Positions 1 to 9,972 of a stretch of 64,000 nucleotides of DNA are shown here, piece after piece. The translations under genes were made by a program, and so were the position numbers. Each line of letters begins with the position of its first letter. Positions within the stretch are counted from its first letter, which is position 1. The notes under the pieces are model-generated. The model was not told where the DNA came from. It did not search any database and saw only the letters and a list, made by a program, of their open reading frames with translations. The stretch is taken from NCBI GenBank assembly GCA_958510875.1, contig OY294067.1:196654901-196718900 (forward strand), written 5' to 3'. Source of the DNA: Endomychus coccineus. Lineage: Eukaryota > Arthropoda > Insecta > Coleoptera > Endomychidae.

Positions 1-277
1 TTTGCACAATAGCAACGGCTTCGGGTTGTTTAGATTACGGCAGGTCAATCTCGGTGCTGGTCTGGCAAGTCAGTCCCCTTTCGCTATGAAATGGGCTTGC
101 TTTTATACAGATCGCGGCGTGTGACGTAACGTGAACAGGTGACCGGCTGGCGAATTCTGTTCACCAGTTTTTATACATAGATGTGCACGAAGTTTGATCT
201 CTTAACTTTGCCTATGTAATTCGATTCTACTGAGATATTCAAATTTATTTGTAAGTAATGAAGAATGCTGCATTACA
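1..277 (-). repeat. 3' LTR of Gypsy-1, partial
   Basis: It matches 6058-6334 at 276 of 277 positions. In element orientation it begins TGTAATG at 277, directly after the polypurine tract. The remaining roughly 1.15 kb of this LTR lies left of the window. Confidence 0.93.
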
Positions 278-296
278 CACCCCCCTTTCTTTCTTA
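278..296 (-). promoter_or_regulatory. Polypurine tract (plus-strand primer) of Gypsy-1
   Basis: The minus strand reads AAGAAAGAAAGGGGGGTG immediately before the 3' LTR start TGTAATG. This is the expected position and composition of the RNase H-resistant primer. It directly follows the stop of the third ORF. Confidence 0.85.
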
Positions 297-737
297 GAAA
301 ATTTTCTCCCGAAAATTTTCGAACGTACGATACGTTTCGTACGTCGGCTTGACCTCACAGTCCCACGGTATTTTCACGCGCGCCACAAGCCGGCCGGTTG
401 GATCATACACCCTATAGTCATGCATTTTACGTAAACGTTTCTTAAAATATGGTTTCTTACTATCTACACTTAATCTATTTATACCACTAACGGTGTCTCT
501 GTCACTATATTTCAGGGGGTTATTTACACAAGGGGTTGATAGTTTCTTTGGTAAGGACGGTTGCTGCTGGGGTAGATCGGGAGTAGGCGGTGTCATATTG
601 GGGATCGGCGAATAGTACAGCTGGAGTTCTGGACTTGATTCCGGACTGGAACCAAATAGATCGTGCAGCCTCTTTCCCAGTCGGATGGCAGCCTCGGCGT
701 CTTTCCCGGGAGTTCTAATTTCCGGAACTGAAGTCAT
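294..737 (-). CDS. Third ORF of Gypsy-1, unknown function (147 aa)
   Basis: This intact ORF lies between the pol stop and the polypurine tract, where env or an accessory gene sits in some Gypsy elements. It has no signal peptide or membrane segment, so it is not an envelope. It has a Pro/Ser/Gln-rich middle (about residues 28-68), a basic stretch (KKPYFKKRLRKMHDY, about 93-107) and a C-terminal block resembling the end of a polyprotein (YDPTGRLVARVKIPWDCEV). It is the only reading frame of the element without a stop. A nucleic-acid-binding role from the basic patch would be a guess. Confidence 0.6.
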   Translation of the reverse strand: MTSVPEIRTPGKDAEAAIRLGKRLHDLFGSSPESSPELQLYYSPIPNMTPPTPDLPQQQPSLPKKLSTPCVNNPLKYSDRDTVSGINRLSVDSKKPYFKKRLRKMHDYRVYDPTGRLVARVKIPWDCEVKPTYETYRTFENFREKIF

Positions 738-768
738 ATTTACTCCTGGGGAAAGAAAATTACATTAG

Positions 769-2298
769 TTAACAGTTAATTTTTTTCAAGTCCTTTACAT
801 GGACTCGAACGGGTTTACGACTAGTTCCATTTTCCAGCTCGACCACTACCGGTGAAATGATTTTCTTCACTTTAAACGGGCCTGCGAACTTCGGGGCCAA
901 TTTAGCGGCGAAACCTTGAGCTGCCGAGGATAGCGGGTGTTCTTTGCACATGACCTCCTCCCCTACTTTAGGTGCCCAATCGCGCCGTCTCAGATTATAG
1001 TGTCGACTCTGGATAGTGAAGGCTTTATTCAACTGTAATTTGACGAGGTTGACGGCGTCACTCAATTTTCCTAACTGTTCCTCATGTCTAGTAGGATCGG
1101 GGTTTCCATCATCATCGTCGCTACCCGGTCCCTGAACTTCCCGGAACAAAGTCTTCGGGTGGTCCACTTCTCGACCGTAGTTTAAATATGCGGGAGTAAA
1201 TCCAGTTGAGTCATGTCGGGCCGTATTGATGGCAAATATTAATTCCGGCAAATATGCGTCCCATGTACGGTGATCGTCCTCACAGTATTGCGCAATCATC
1301 GTTTTTACCACTCTATTAACTCTCTCTACTGGATTGGCCTGTGGGGTATAGGGAGGGGTGAGTTTATGTTTGATTCCAAACTCTTCTAAAAATTTCCGAA
1401 ATTTATTAGCGACAAACTGGGCCCCATTGTCACTAATTAACACTCTGGGACATCCGAATCTCATAAGCACCCTATCTTTCAGCACCCTCATGACAGTTTC
1501 CGTGTTCGCTGTCCGAATTGCTTGACATTCTGTCCACTTGGTCAGTCGATCCTGCAGCACTACTAAATAATTGTTGGATTTGTTCGATCGAGGTAGGGGT
1601 CCTACTAGATCCACACTCACCATCTCCCATGGTTTGGATATTTTGCTTTGCTGCATGAATCCCGGAAGTGCCTGTTGCGAAGCTTTGTATTTCAAGCAGT
1701 GCTCGCATTTCCTCACATAGCGGGATATCTCCCTGAACATACCAGGCCAGTAGTATCTCTGAGCCACCCTTGCGATTGTTTTATTAATCCCTAGGTGTCC
1801 TGCCGTGTTCTCATCATGACATTCGTACAGAACCCGTGTTCGGGCATTCTTTGGAACACATAACTTCCATGGTTCGGGGGAGGCTCCTTCCGTGTAATCA
1901 TTAGCCTCGTGAGAGTGTCTGTATAGATTACCGTTTTCCACTCGATAATCCGGAAGTAGTTCGGGTTTTTCGTTGACGGCTTCAACTTTCTTTTCCCACC
2001 AGGGATCCGGTATAACAGGCTCGATAAGGGCAATCTCTTCTTCTTCTTCGTGATCCGGCAATGGGACTCGGGACAGAGTATCTGCTACTCTGTTTAATAC
2101 ACCCTTCCGATACACAATCTCGAAGTCATATTGCTGCAGTTCTATGACCCATCTGGCCAGCCTCTGGGATGGGTTTTTCAAATCGCGTAACCACTTTAAA
2201 GCCCTGTGGTCAGAGATAACGGTGAATTTGTAACCTTCTAAGTACATTTTCATCTTTCGAATTCCAAAGATAATGGCTAGACACTCTTTTTCCGTCAC
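769..2298 (-). pseudogene. pol: Gypsy-1 pol, third segment: RNase H end and integrase
   Basis: This segment is in the same frame as the upstream pol segments and is separated from them by one TAA (2304-2302). It starts in the RNase H domain (TEKECLAIIFGIRK, then SDHRAL). The integrase follows, with an HHCC zinc-binding region ending CEHC. The core has catalytic acidic residues in VDLVGPL, LISDNGAQF and NPVERVNR, which gives the DDE triad. A GPF-type C-terminal module (AGPFKVKKI) follows. The segment is 509 codons with no internal break and ends normally at 769. Integrase joins the cDNA to host DNA. Confidence 0.9.
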
Positions 2299-2301
2299 GG
2301 A

Positions 2302-2931
2302 TTAGTTCTTTTCTGAGGAACTTAGCGTTCGGCTAGCAAAGGCTATTATTTGTTCCTGTGAACCTAATTTTCGAGTGAGGGCCACCCCAAGCCCGCTATC
2401 TGAGGCGTCTGTTTGCAGCGTAAATGGTTTGGAAAAATCAGGACACGTTAGAACCGGAGCCTGCGTAAGTTTTTCCTTGATTTTCTCGAAAGCTACCTGT
2501 TGCTCGGGAAGCCATTGAAACTTCATTTGTTTCTTCAATAGTTTCGTTAAAGGCCCCACCATCTTTGAAAATTCAGGAATGAACCTGCGGTACCAAGATG
2601 CGACTCCCAAAAATCTCCTCAAGCTACGTACATTCGTTGGAGGATTCATTTTCACGATAGCTTCCACTTTCTCTGGGTCTGTTTTTATCCCTTCTTTTCC
2701 CACTACATTCCCTAGATACCGTAGTTCCGGCTTACAAAAGTGGCATTTTTCTGCGTTAATTTGCAGATTGGCCATCCTCAATCTTCTCAGCACTTCCTTT
2801 AAATGGGCCAAATGTTCCTCAAAGGTTTTGCTAACCACAATTATATCGTCGATATATGGGTACGCATTTGGCTCCATGTCCGGTCCTATTACTCTATCGA
2901 GTAGGCGTTGGAATGTGGCTGGTGCTGAATG
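2302..2931 (-). pseudogene. pol: Gypsy-1 pol, second segment: RT C-terminal half and RNase H start
   Basis: This lies between two in-frame stops, TAA at 2934-2932 and TAA at 2304-2302. It holds the RT catalytic motif YIDD, the thumb region (LRRFLGVASWYRRFI) and the first RNase H catalytic block (LQTDASDSGLGVAL). There is no shift in frame against its neighbours. The two point nonsense codons are therefore the only visible damage here. Confidence 0.88.
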
Positions 2932-3987
2932 TTATCCGAAAGGCATCACTGTAAATTGATATAGTCCTCGGCCAGGGACAGTGAAGGCAGTGACAGGTTT
3001 ACTTTCGGGAGTAAGCGGAATCTGCCAATAGCCTTGTTTTAAATCCAGGGTAGACACATACTTTGCTTCTTTCAGCTTTTCAAGCGTGGCAGTAATATAC
3101 GGTAACTGATATGCGTCCTTTTCTGACTGGGCGTTAACTTTCCTGAAGTCTATACAGAACCGATGCTTACCCTCTTTCTTTTTGACGAGCACTATTGGTG
3201 AACTCCATGGACTGTTCGATGGCTCAATTACTCCCTCTTCCAACATTTTATTTACCTCCTTGTCCACAATTTCCTGCATTACGGGATTCTGTGGTCTATA
3301 CCGCTGTTTTATAGGGGTGGGATCCTTCAGCTTGATTTGGTGTTTAACCAGCGGCGTACATGCTTTCACGCCTATAAATTTCCCCAGCTCGTGTTTCAGG
3401 AATGCTTTCAGTCTCTCTTCCTGACTAGTCTCCAATTTAGAGATACTACCTATTATTTCCGTTTGGGTCTCAACCGCGTTCCTGGGCATATCGGGCTCTC
3501 GCAGGTCAATGGTTATCTGCCATTCATATAATAAATCCATCCCTAAAATAATCTGGGACATCATTCCCGGTAAGACCAGAAAATGTCCTTCCTTGTCTTG
3601 GTTATCCACAGTACATTTGATATAAAACCCTCGGTTAATTGGTACTGTGGCCCCATTCGCTAAACACGCCCTTTGTCTGACCTCTTGTCGTGGAACATTC
3701 CATCTTGAACAATGATCGGCCACCTCCTCATTAATATAGGACCTAACTGATCCTGTGTCCACTAGTGCTGAGAACACTTGCCTCCCTATTGCAACCTTAA
3801 AATGAATCCTCGGGTCCACTGTGCCCTCGGTTGTGGAGGATACATCCTTTATTACAGGTATGTGTTCTATGACGTCCCAGCGGCTCCTGCTTGTCCGCTG
3901 GACGTCCGCTCGTTTCCCGGTTTCGTATTCCTGCATTGGCATTCTCGAGTCAGAATACCCTGTTTGCCACATCGCGAGCAGAATCGT
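2932..3987 (-). pseudogene. pol: Gypsy-1 pol, first segment: protease and RT N-terminal half
   Basis: The frame opens after a TAA at 3990-3988, so it must be entered by frameshift from gag. The retropepsin has the active-site triad in LVDTGSVRSYI. It is followed by a Gypsy-type RT fingers/palm region with SPWSSPIVLVKKKEGKHRF, CIDFRKVNAQ and LDLKQGYWQIPL. It ends at a TAA (2934-2932) inside the conserved segment after MPFG. Pol frame is -1 relative to gag. Confidence 0.9.
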
Positions 3988-4856
3988 TTAAAAGTGCCCC
4001 TACACTCGAAACGCCGGTGTCCCTTTTCACCGCATCTCCAACATACTTCTTGCTGATCTATATTCCGTGGCAATGCTCTATTCGCTTGTATGTAGTTTAC
4101 AGTCTCTTTTGGTTCTATACTACATTTTCTCCGATCATCCCCTAACTCCTTCTGTAAATTTCCATACTCTTCGCAGAGTTGGATTAGGTCCGACAGAGAA
4201 GAGAAATCCCTAGGCCTAACGTACCGTCGGATTTCTGGCCGCAGGTTTCTATAAATTCTGTTCAATTCCTCTTGTTTGTTTATAACTTGACTCCTTCTGC
4301 ACAGAGTCTGCAAAGCAATTATAAATTCCTTTGTGTCTTCCTGAGGGCCCTGCACCCTTTCCACGATTGAATCTAGGATATCCTGTCGATAGTTATTTGG
4401 AAGGAAATATAACTCAAAATCTGTTATAAAATCCGACCATGTTTGTCACTGTGTGTTATTGTTTCTATACCACAATAAGGCTTGGCCTTTCAATAATTCG
4501 GGCAATACCTGCAGACAATCTTCTTCTTCAATTCCATATGCTATCCTGAGCTCGGAAAATCGTTCTAAGAATTCTAGGCTGTCCCTTTTCCCTTCGAAGT
4601 GTACACCCCATTTACGGACCTGATCCATGAGTTTACCTCTGTCATTATTCTTCTCCATTTTGGATTTTCCCCCAGGTATTTCACTTCGTAAGAATTCGAT
4701 TAACCGTTTTCTTAATTCGTCTACAGTACCTTTTGTTTCTAATCCCAACTTGGCAAGTTCCACTTCCAATTCGTCTTTTCGTTTGCTATATACCCACGAT
4801 ACTTTGCTACCGACCCCTGTTATATCTTCCTCTACTAATGACATTTTATTTGGCAA
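3867..4856 (-). pseudogene. gag: Gypsy-1 gag with one in-frame stop
   Basis: Gag starts at 4856, 52 nt downstream of the PBS. The N-terminus has a SAP-like helix pair (about residues 22-55, LEVELAKLGLETKGTVDELR). A capsid-like region follows and is cut by TGA at 4448-4446; the same frame then continues to 3867. The C-terminus has zinc knuckles, one canonical CCHC (CWRCGEKGHRRFEC) and a second, variant one (CSRCGKQGILTREC). The gag stop (TAG, 3869-3867) lies just past the frameshift hairpin. A SAP-like domain in Gag suggests nucleic-acid binding, but I assign it by pattern only. Confidence 0.87.
3871..3918 (-). promoter_or_regulatory. -1 ribosomal frameshift signal between gag and pol
   Basis: The minus strand has the slippery heptamer GGGAAAC (3918-3912), in the correct X XXY YYZ phase for the gag frame. 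A 5-nt spacer (3911-3907) follows, then a 12-bp hairpin: 3906-3895 pairs with 3883-3871 with one bulged base, and the loop is 11 nt. Pol is open in the -1 frame here, and the gag stop comes 2 nt after the stem. Every part matches the known -1 frameshift architecture. Confidence 0.92.
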
Positions 4857-4890
4857 TCAAAGAGAGCAATTTCTATCTAGTTTCCGTTAC

Positions 4891-4908
4891 TTTAAATCTC
4901 GGGCGCCA
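4891..4908 (-). other. Primer binding site of Gypsy-1
   Basis: The minus strand reads TGGCGCCCGAG from 4908, three bases after the LTR end (TTACA at 4912). The first 10-11 bases resemble PBSs complementary to the 3' end of tRNA-Lys, but the match does not extend through 18 nt, so the priming tRNA is uncertain. Confidence 0.8.
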
Positions 4909-5021
4909 TTTTGTAACCTCCTTCCGCTTGAATGGTTAATTACAAGTGGGGAGGTTGTCACTTACTGTCCTCTTATGACAGTAACTGACCTGCTCGGGTT
5001 TCTTGAGGGTCCAGGTTCCCT

Positions 5022-5030
5022 TTTTATATA
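5022..5030 (-). promoter_or_regulatory. Possible TATA box of Gypsy-1
   Basis: The minus strand reads TATATAAAA. An arthropod-type initiator TCAGTT lies about 40 bp downstream (4988-4983), somewhat further than usual. This would give a long U3 and a short R-U5. Confidence 0.4.
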
Positions 5031-5500
5031 GGTTTTAAAATTGCTGTTTCTCTTTCGTGTGGATTGCCAAATAAAACAGATATTTCTTGCTTAACTAAGT
5101 TTATTAGTTATCTCTATTTACATTTACACCAGCTATGTACAATCTATTTACAAAATGTTGCTAGGAACAGCCCGTTTTAATGTGTTCGTTTTCCGTGTAT
5201 AAAATAACGCGCTAATTAGATGTTTTCCTATCGTCGGGAGTCTCCACCATCTGCGTGAGATGGTAGACAAGTTTTTGTCCCTAGGTCTAGAAATGAAATG
5301 AATCGCGACAATCTAAATATTTAGTACACTGTTAACTTCGACGGAGCGTGGGTCGTGTATTCGCTCTGACCTGTATTTCAGACGTAATTTCTTACGGAAC
5401 GGGGTATAACGGACTAGGTTGATTTGTCAGCTATCGGCTATGACTGACTTAATAATTTCACAAGTCGGTCTCGGAGAGAATCACCACGTAGCCCCTGAAA

Positions 5501-6000
5501 TCAATTCGCAGAAGCTGGATCGTATTCGTCCAAGCTATAAGGCTTGATTTTTCCAGCGGTTTCGGCTGTGACTTTCTTAACAATTCTACAAATCGGTCTC
5601 GGACAATATCCTAACTTAGTCTCTAGAAAAACAATTCGCAGAAGCTGGATCGTATTCGTCCAAGCTATCAGGATTGTTTTGTAGACTATTGAATTTATAA
5701 ACAAAGTTCGAATTTGAAATCGGACTTATATACTGGAATGTTAATTCTCTAGAAAAACAATTCGCAGAAGCTGGATCGTATTCGTCCAAGCTATAAGGAT
5801 CGTTTTTCCCAGCGGTTTCGGCTGTGTGTTTATTCACAATTCTACAAATCGGTCTCGGACAAGATCCTAACTTAGTCTCTAGAAAAACAATTCGCAGAAG
5901 CTGAATCGTATTCGTCCAAGCTATCAGGATTGTTTTGTAGACTATTGAATTTATAAACAAAGTTCGAATTTGAAATCGGACTTATATCCTGGAATGTTAA
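5501..6000 (-). repeat. Direct repeats inside the 5' LTR
   Basis: The block containing AATTCGCAGAAGCTGGATCG (or a one-base variant) occurs four times, near 5,505, 5,634, 5,760 and 5,890. The blocks form two tandem units of about 256 bp. These are candidate enhancer repeats in U3; the short ORFs across them are by-products. Confidence 0.85.
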
Positions 6001-6334
6001 TTCAATGACTTGAATGGATTTTAAACGGCAATTAATACTCACTCTCTATTTCTCGGATTTGCACAATAGCAACGGCTTCGGGTTGTTTAGATTACGGCAG
6101 GTCAATCTCGGTGCTGGTCTGGCAAGTCAGTCCCCTTTCGCTATGAAATGGGCTTGCTTTTATACAGATCGCGGCGTGTGACGTAACGTGAACAGGTGAC
6201 CGGCTGGCGAATTCTGTTCACCAGTTTTTATACATAGATGTGCACGAAGTTTGATCTCTTAACTTTGCCTATGTAATTCGATTCTACTGAGATATTCAAA
6301 TTTATTTGTAAGTAATGAAGAATGCTTCATTACA

Positions 6335-6963
6335 CTGTGAGTTTTCTGTCTGTGATATCACTAAAAATAATGTCAACCTCACATGTGTAAGTACATATAG
6401 ATCTCCAAAAGGTAGTATAGATTGTTTTTTTTCCACGTTCTCTGAGCTGATTGATGAATTGTGCACTCCTGAAAAACTAGTGGTGGTCTGCGGCGACTTT
6501 AAATTCCATTTCGAGACAGAGAATGACAACAACGCTCTAGCTTTTGTACAGGCTTATGTCTAGCTATGGACTAACCCAACACATAAAAGGTATAACAAGG
6601 CATGCCTCAAACTCCCAGTTGGACAATATCTTTTCAAACTTGAAGCATGTTACAGGTGATATAAATCAATACAAACTGTCGGATCATTTACCCTGTCATA
6701 TGAATATCAAAATAAACAGTACAAAAAATTCTCAAAAGTTTGTGAAAAGAAAAGTATTCTCTCAGGAAAATATCTGTGGATTTCAGCAGGCATTAGCTGG
6801 GGAGGACTGGCAAAATGTTTTTGTTTCAAAAGACTGTGACGAAAGATTTAACTGTTTTAACAGACTTTTTTTCTTTCACTTTGATATTTCATTCCCAATA
6901 AAAACAGTAAGATCAAAAGAACCGGACTCTTGGGTTAATAAACAAACAAAAAACTACTTCTAA
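6335..6963 (+). pseudogene. LINE endonuclease C-terminal remnant
   Basis: The first frame (to 6,563) has YRSPKGSIDCFFSTFSELID and VVCGDFKFHFE, the GDFN-type motif of APE-like endonucleases with Asn replaced by Lys. A second frame (6,544-6,963) carries LDNIFSNL and KLSDHLPCHMNI, the SDH motif at the end of the domain. The frame change lies between 6,544 and 6,563. The N-terminal catalytic part is missing. In an active LINE this enzyme nicks the target DNA to prime reverse transcription. Confidence 0.8.
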
Positions 6964-7307
6964 TATATTGAAGACTTATTTACAAATTATCAAATATCAA
7001 AAACATCACAGAGCTATCGAACATACAGGACTGAGAAGAAAAAATTTAAAAAATACTTTACAAATATTTAAAAAACCATAAATGAAAACCTGATTCTTAA
7101 CTCAAAAAATAAAAGTAAAACGGTTTGGAATATTTTTAACAAAGAAACAAATGAAAAACGAAGATCACAAGAAATGATAATTCGACAAGACAGGATTGGA
7201 ATTGAAGATCCACAAAAAAATAGCATCTGTATTTCAAACTTCCTTCTTCAAATAAAATTTTGAACACTAATATAACAACACACCATAGATAATTTTTTCT
7301 GTACCCA

Positions 7308-8764
7308 GTGACTGGAAATGAGGTTCACAATATTCTTATAAGTTTTCCTAACAAATTTTTAGCAGGAGTCGATGAAATTCCTCTTGCAATATCAAAAAAA
7401 GCATCAATACATATCAGTGGAATTTTATCACAAATCATAAGTGATTGTTTTTCAAATGGCATTTTTCCTGCTAAGCATAAGGAGGCTAAAGTACAACCCA
7501 TATTTGAAACAGGACAAAAAACAAATCCTGGTAATTATCGACCGGTATACTTTCTCCCTTCTGTGTCTAAGGTCTTTGAAAAGGCATTGAACAATCGGCT
7601 TATTGACTTTATTGGAAAAGAAAAACTTTGAAAAAATAACCAGTATGGATTTCGGAAGAAGAAGTCAACTGAACTTGCAGTTTACAACTTTTCGAAATTT
7701 CTTTTTGAAAATTTGGACCAAGGAAAGCAAGTAGCTGCTTTGTACTTTGACCTGTCAAAGGCCTTTGACACAGTGGACTTTACTCTGATGCTGAAAAAAC
7801 TTGAGCGATTGGGGATAAGAGGCGTTGTACTAAAACTAATTGAATCGTATCTCAAAGACCGGAAACAAATTGTCAGCATCAAGAACAACAATATCTCTTC
7901 CTATCCAGAATGGGCGGACATTCAGCACAGCATTCCTCAAGGTTCGATAATGGGTCCGTTACTTTTTCTACTTTACGCAGGCGACCTCCCTGAGATAGTT
8001 GGTGAGGATCAGGCATATCAGTACGCAGATGACACTACTTGTCCTGAAGCGAAACTGTTGCTTGAGGCCCTCAATAAGTTGTTCTGGAGTAGCAGAGAGA
8101 ATGGCTAAATGGTGTGAACAAAATAATTTAAGTCTTGATGTTCAAAAAACTGCTTCAATGAAATTTGAAAAAACTTGTCAAATCAAAGATTCCCTACTTG
8201 TCAAACTTGATCATAAGACCATTCCAAACACAAACACAGTCAAATTTCTAGGACTAAGCTTTGCTTAGCTTGGAAAACCACATAAAAACTTGAACCTCAA
8301 GACTTTATAGTGCAACAGGAGTAGTTCGTCGTTTGCGTGATGTAATTTCCACAAATAGTTTTAAGACATATTATTTCGCCAGTATACAGAGTATTATAAC
8401 CTATGGAATCATTTTTTGGGGATCCTCCAGCAGTGCTACAAAAGTTTTCAAAGCTCAAAAACGTATAATAAGGGCGTTAGGATAACATTCTAGAACATCA
8501 TGTAAAACGCATTTTGGAAGCTTGGGCATGTTAACTGTGCCATCTCTCTATTTTTTGCATTCAGTTCTATTTGTCAAAAAAAATAAAAACCTTTTTCCTG
8601 TAAATAGACACTTTTATGGGACACAAATGTCCATGACAACCAGGGACAGAAATGGCTTACTTATACCAAATCATAACTCTACTTTTTTCGAGAGAGGTCC
8701 AGAGTATAGAGCTATTGGAGCCTTAAACAAACCATATTATCTTATCAAGTTACAGACCATCTGA
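7308..8764 (+). pseudogene. LINE reverse transcriptase remnant
   Basis: Three frames carry RT motifs in order: PGNYRPVYFLPSVSKVFEK (7,308-7,631), YFDLSKAFDTVD and the PQGSIMGPLLFLLYAGDLP block with the catalytic YADD (7,713-8,108), then KTASMKFEK and NTVKFLGLSF (7,999-8,268). Stops at 7,629 and 8,266 and a frame change near 8,090 break it. A C-terminal thumb-like remnant continues to about 8,764 (YRAIGALNKPYYLIKL). Confidence 0.85.
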
Positions 8765-8880
8765 GCTTGCTCTGGCCTGTGAATTCGGTAGATTTCATTT
8801 TATTTTAATTTTTTGTCTTTGACGTTGCTTTTTTTGTAATAGCTATTTTGTTATTTTGCATGTTTGATGGCAATGAAGTT

Positions 8881-8903
8881 CATTCTATTCTATTCTATTC
8901 TAT
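8881..8903 (+). repeat. LINE 3' tail, ATTCT repeats
   Basis: Four to five copies of a pentamer (ATTCT) follow ...GGCAATGAAGTTC. Simple-repeat tails of this kind end several LINE clades and mark the 3' end of this copy. Confidence 0.8.
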
Positions 8904-9059
8904 GTATACACACATCATCAATAACTATCTGTAACTTCCAAACTCTATGGTTTCGTAGTCTGTGAACTTTCGTGACTCAGGTTAGCTCTATGCTTTGGGT
9001 TAGCTATACCTACACCGGATGTCAGCCAGACACTTCCAGTTCAAAGCGCGAGGAGTGTA

Positions 9060-9257
9060 TCTACTCCTTATTATCTATAGTACAATCAACTTCTCCAGAT
9101 TTCACTATTGGAAAGGAACCTTTGTATGAAGGATAAAATTTGGCTCCGTTTCCGTTATTCAGTAGTACCACATCACCCCGTTTGATATTTCTGTTTTCAG
9201 CTTGTTTATCGTGTTAAGTTTTTCGTTTGTTCTTGGCTTTTGTTAAAAATTATGTTG
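9060..9257 (-). pseudogene. Gypsy-2 integrase C-terminal remnant
   Basis: The minus strand reads IKRGDVVLLNNGNGAKFYPS followed by YKGSFPIVKSG. This is the usual integrase C-terminal pattern (a basic/hydrophobic strand, then a GPF-like turn). It ends at a stop near 9,070. The P-type element lies immediately upstream in reading direction. Confidence 0.6.
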
Positions 9258-9265
9258 CTCGCTTA

Positions 9266-9395
9266 CAACGAGGTCCATACATAGAGTAGACAACTAAGCC
9301 TTTCACGGGTAATTTGTCGGACATTCTGTCCTTCTCGCACACATGTACTGCGCTCTCACTCGCACGATTTCCCCTTAATTCTCCTCAACTATGAC
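9266..9395 (+). repeat. Left TIR of the P-type element
   Basis: It is inverted and imperfect relative to 10,925-11,060. The outer end is fixed by the 8-bp direct repeat. Confidence 0.82.
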
Positions 9396-9457
9396 GGTTG
9401 TTATATTATATCTCAAAGTTCTGTTATATTCTTATACTCTTTGTGATACTAATAAAA

Positions 9458-9972
9458 ATGGTTGGCATTTGCAAATCTTGTAAGAAAAATAAAAACCCGC
9501 TAAGTCCATATAGGAGTTTTCTTAAGTAAGTTTTTTCTGTAATAAAATACGGATAATATAATAGAATCTATACATAACCTACGTGTTTGTTTTTTTTTTT
9601 TTTGTAGATTTAAAAAAGAGTGGTGTGAATTTTTTGATTTGCAAGAAAGTCAAATATCGAAGTTTTCTACAGTTTGTAGTGATCATGTTGAAGATAAATA
9701 TATAACCAATACTGGTAATAGATATGTATTATCGTCAGATGCTGAGCCCACTATTAATAAAGCTGTAAAGAGGTACTGATATATATATACACAATCAATT
9801 TGCAAGCAATATTACTATTATTCATTATTATATTCCTTGTTTTAGACTTAATTTTAATACAAATAAGACTTTGCCCGATACTTCAATTGATAATATGACT
9901 GATGTTGTTACGATGGATGGTGTTATCAAATGTACTTTTACTTTCATGAATAAATTATTTGGCCTTTACTGA
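9458..9972 (+). CDS. THAP-domain protein in the P-type element (three exons, 119 aa)
   Basis: Predicted exons are 9458-9525, 9608-9772 and 9846-9972. Both introns have GT-AG ends (9526-9607 after a long T run; 9773-9845), and the frame stays open to TGA at 9970-9972. The product has the C2CH zinc signature of THAP domains: CKSC at residues 5-8, a conserved Trp in KKEWCEFF, CSDH in the second exon, and an AVPTI-like end (AEPTI). THAP domains bind the TIRs in P transposases. There is no catalytic domain, so a DNA-binding repressor made by the deleted copy is plausible. If intron 2 is retained the protein stops at once (9777). Confidence 0.7.

Larger units (their letters stand above)
1..6334 (-). 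mobile_element. Ty3/Gypsy LTR retrotransposon Gypsy-1 (3' LTR cut by window edge)
   Basis: The element reads on the minus strand: 5' LTR (6334-4912), PBS (4908), gag, -1 frameshift site, pol (protease, RT, RNase H, integrase), a third ORF, a polypurine tract and the start of the 3' LTR (277-1). The protease-RT-RNase H-integrase order is that of Ty3/Gypsy. The 277 bp of LTR visible at both ends differ at one base (270 versus 6327), so the insertion is recent. Even so, gag has one in-frame stop and pol two. The element abuts a LINE whose 5' part is missing at 6,335, so it probably inserted into that LINE. Confidence 0.93.
4912..6334 (-). repeat. 5' LTR of Gypsy-1, complete (1,423 bp)
   Basis: In element orientation it starts TGTAATG (6334) and ends GGTTACA (4912), giving TGTAA/TTACA inverted ends. 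The PBS follows after AAA. The length is large for a Gypsy LTR. Part of it is an internal duplication (5,501-6,000). Confidence 0.9.
6335..8903 (+). mobile_element. Degenerate LINE (non-LTR retrotransposon)
   Basis: The order is endonuclease end, spacer, reverse transcriptase, then a tail of ATTCT repeats. It is interrupted at its left edge by the Gypsy-1 LTR, and its 5' part is not in the window. Several frameshifts and stops make it inactive. The RT motifs are those of the Jockey/CR1-like superfamily; I cannot fix the clade. Confidence 0.85.

Noticed and set aside
2579..2959. Plus-strand ORFs opposite Gypsy-1 pol and gag (also 3182-4145 and 4627-5031)
   Set aside because: They are antisense shadows of clearly identified minus-strand genes.
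5501..5960. ORFs in the Gypsy-1 5' LTR
   Set aside because: They arise from the duplicated LTR blocks and have no motif; the LTR is non-coding.
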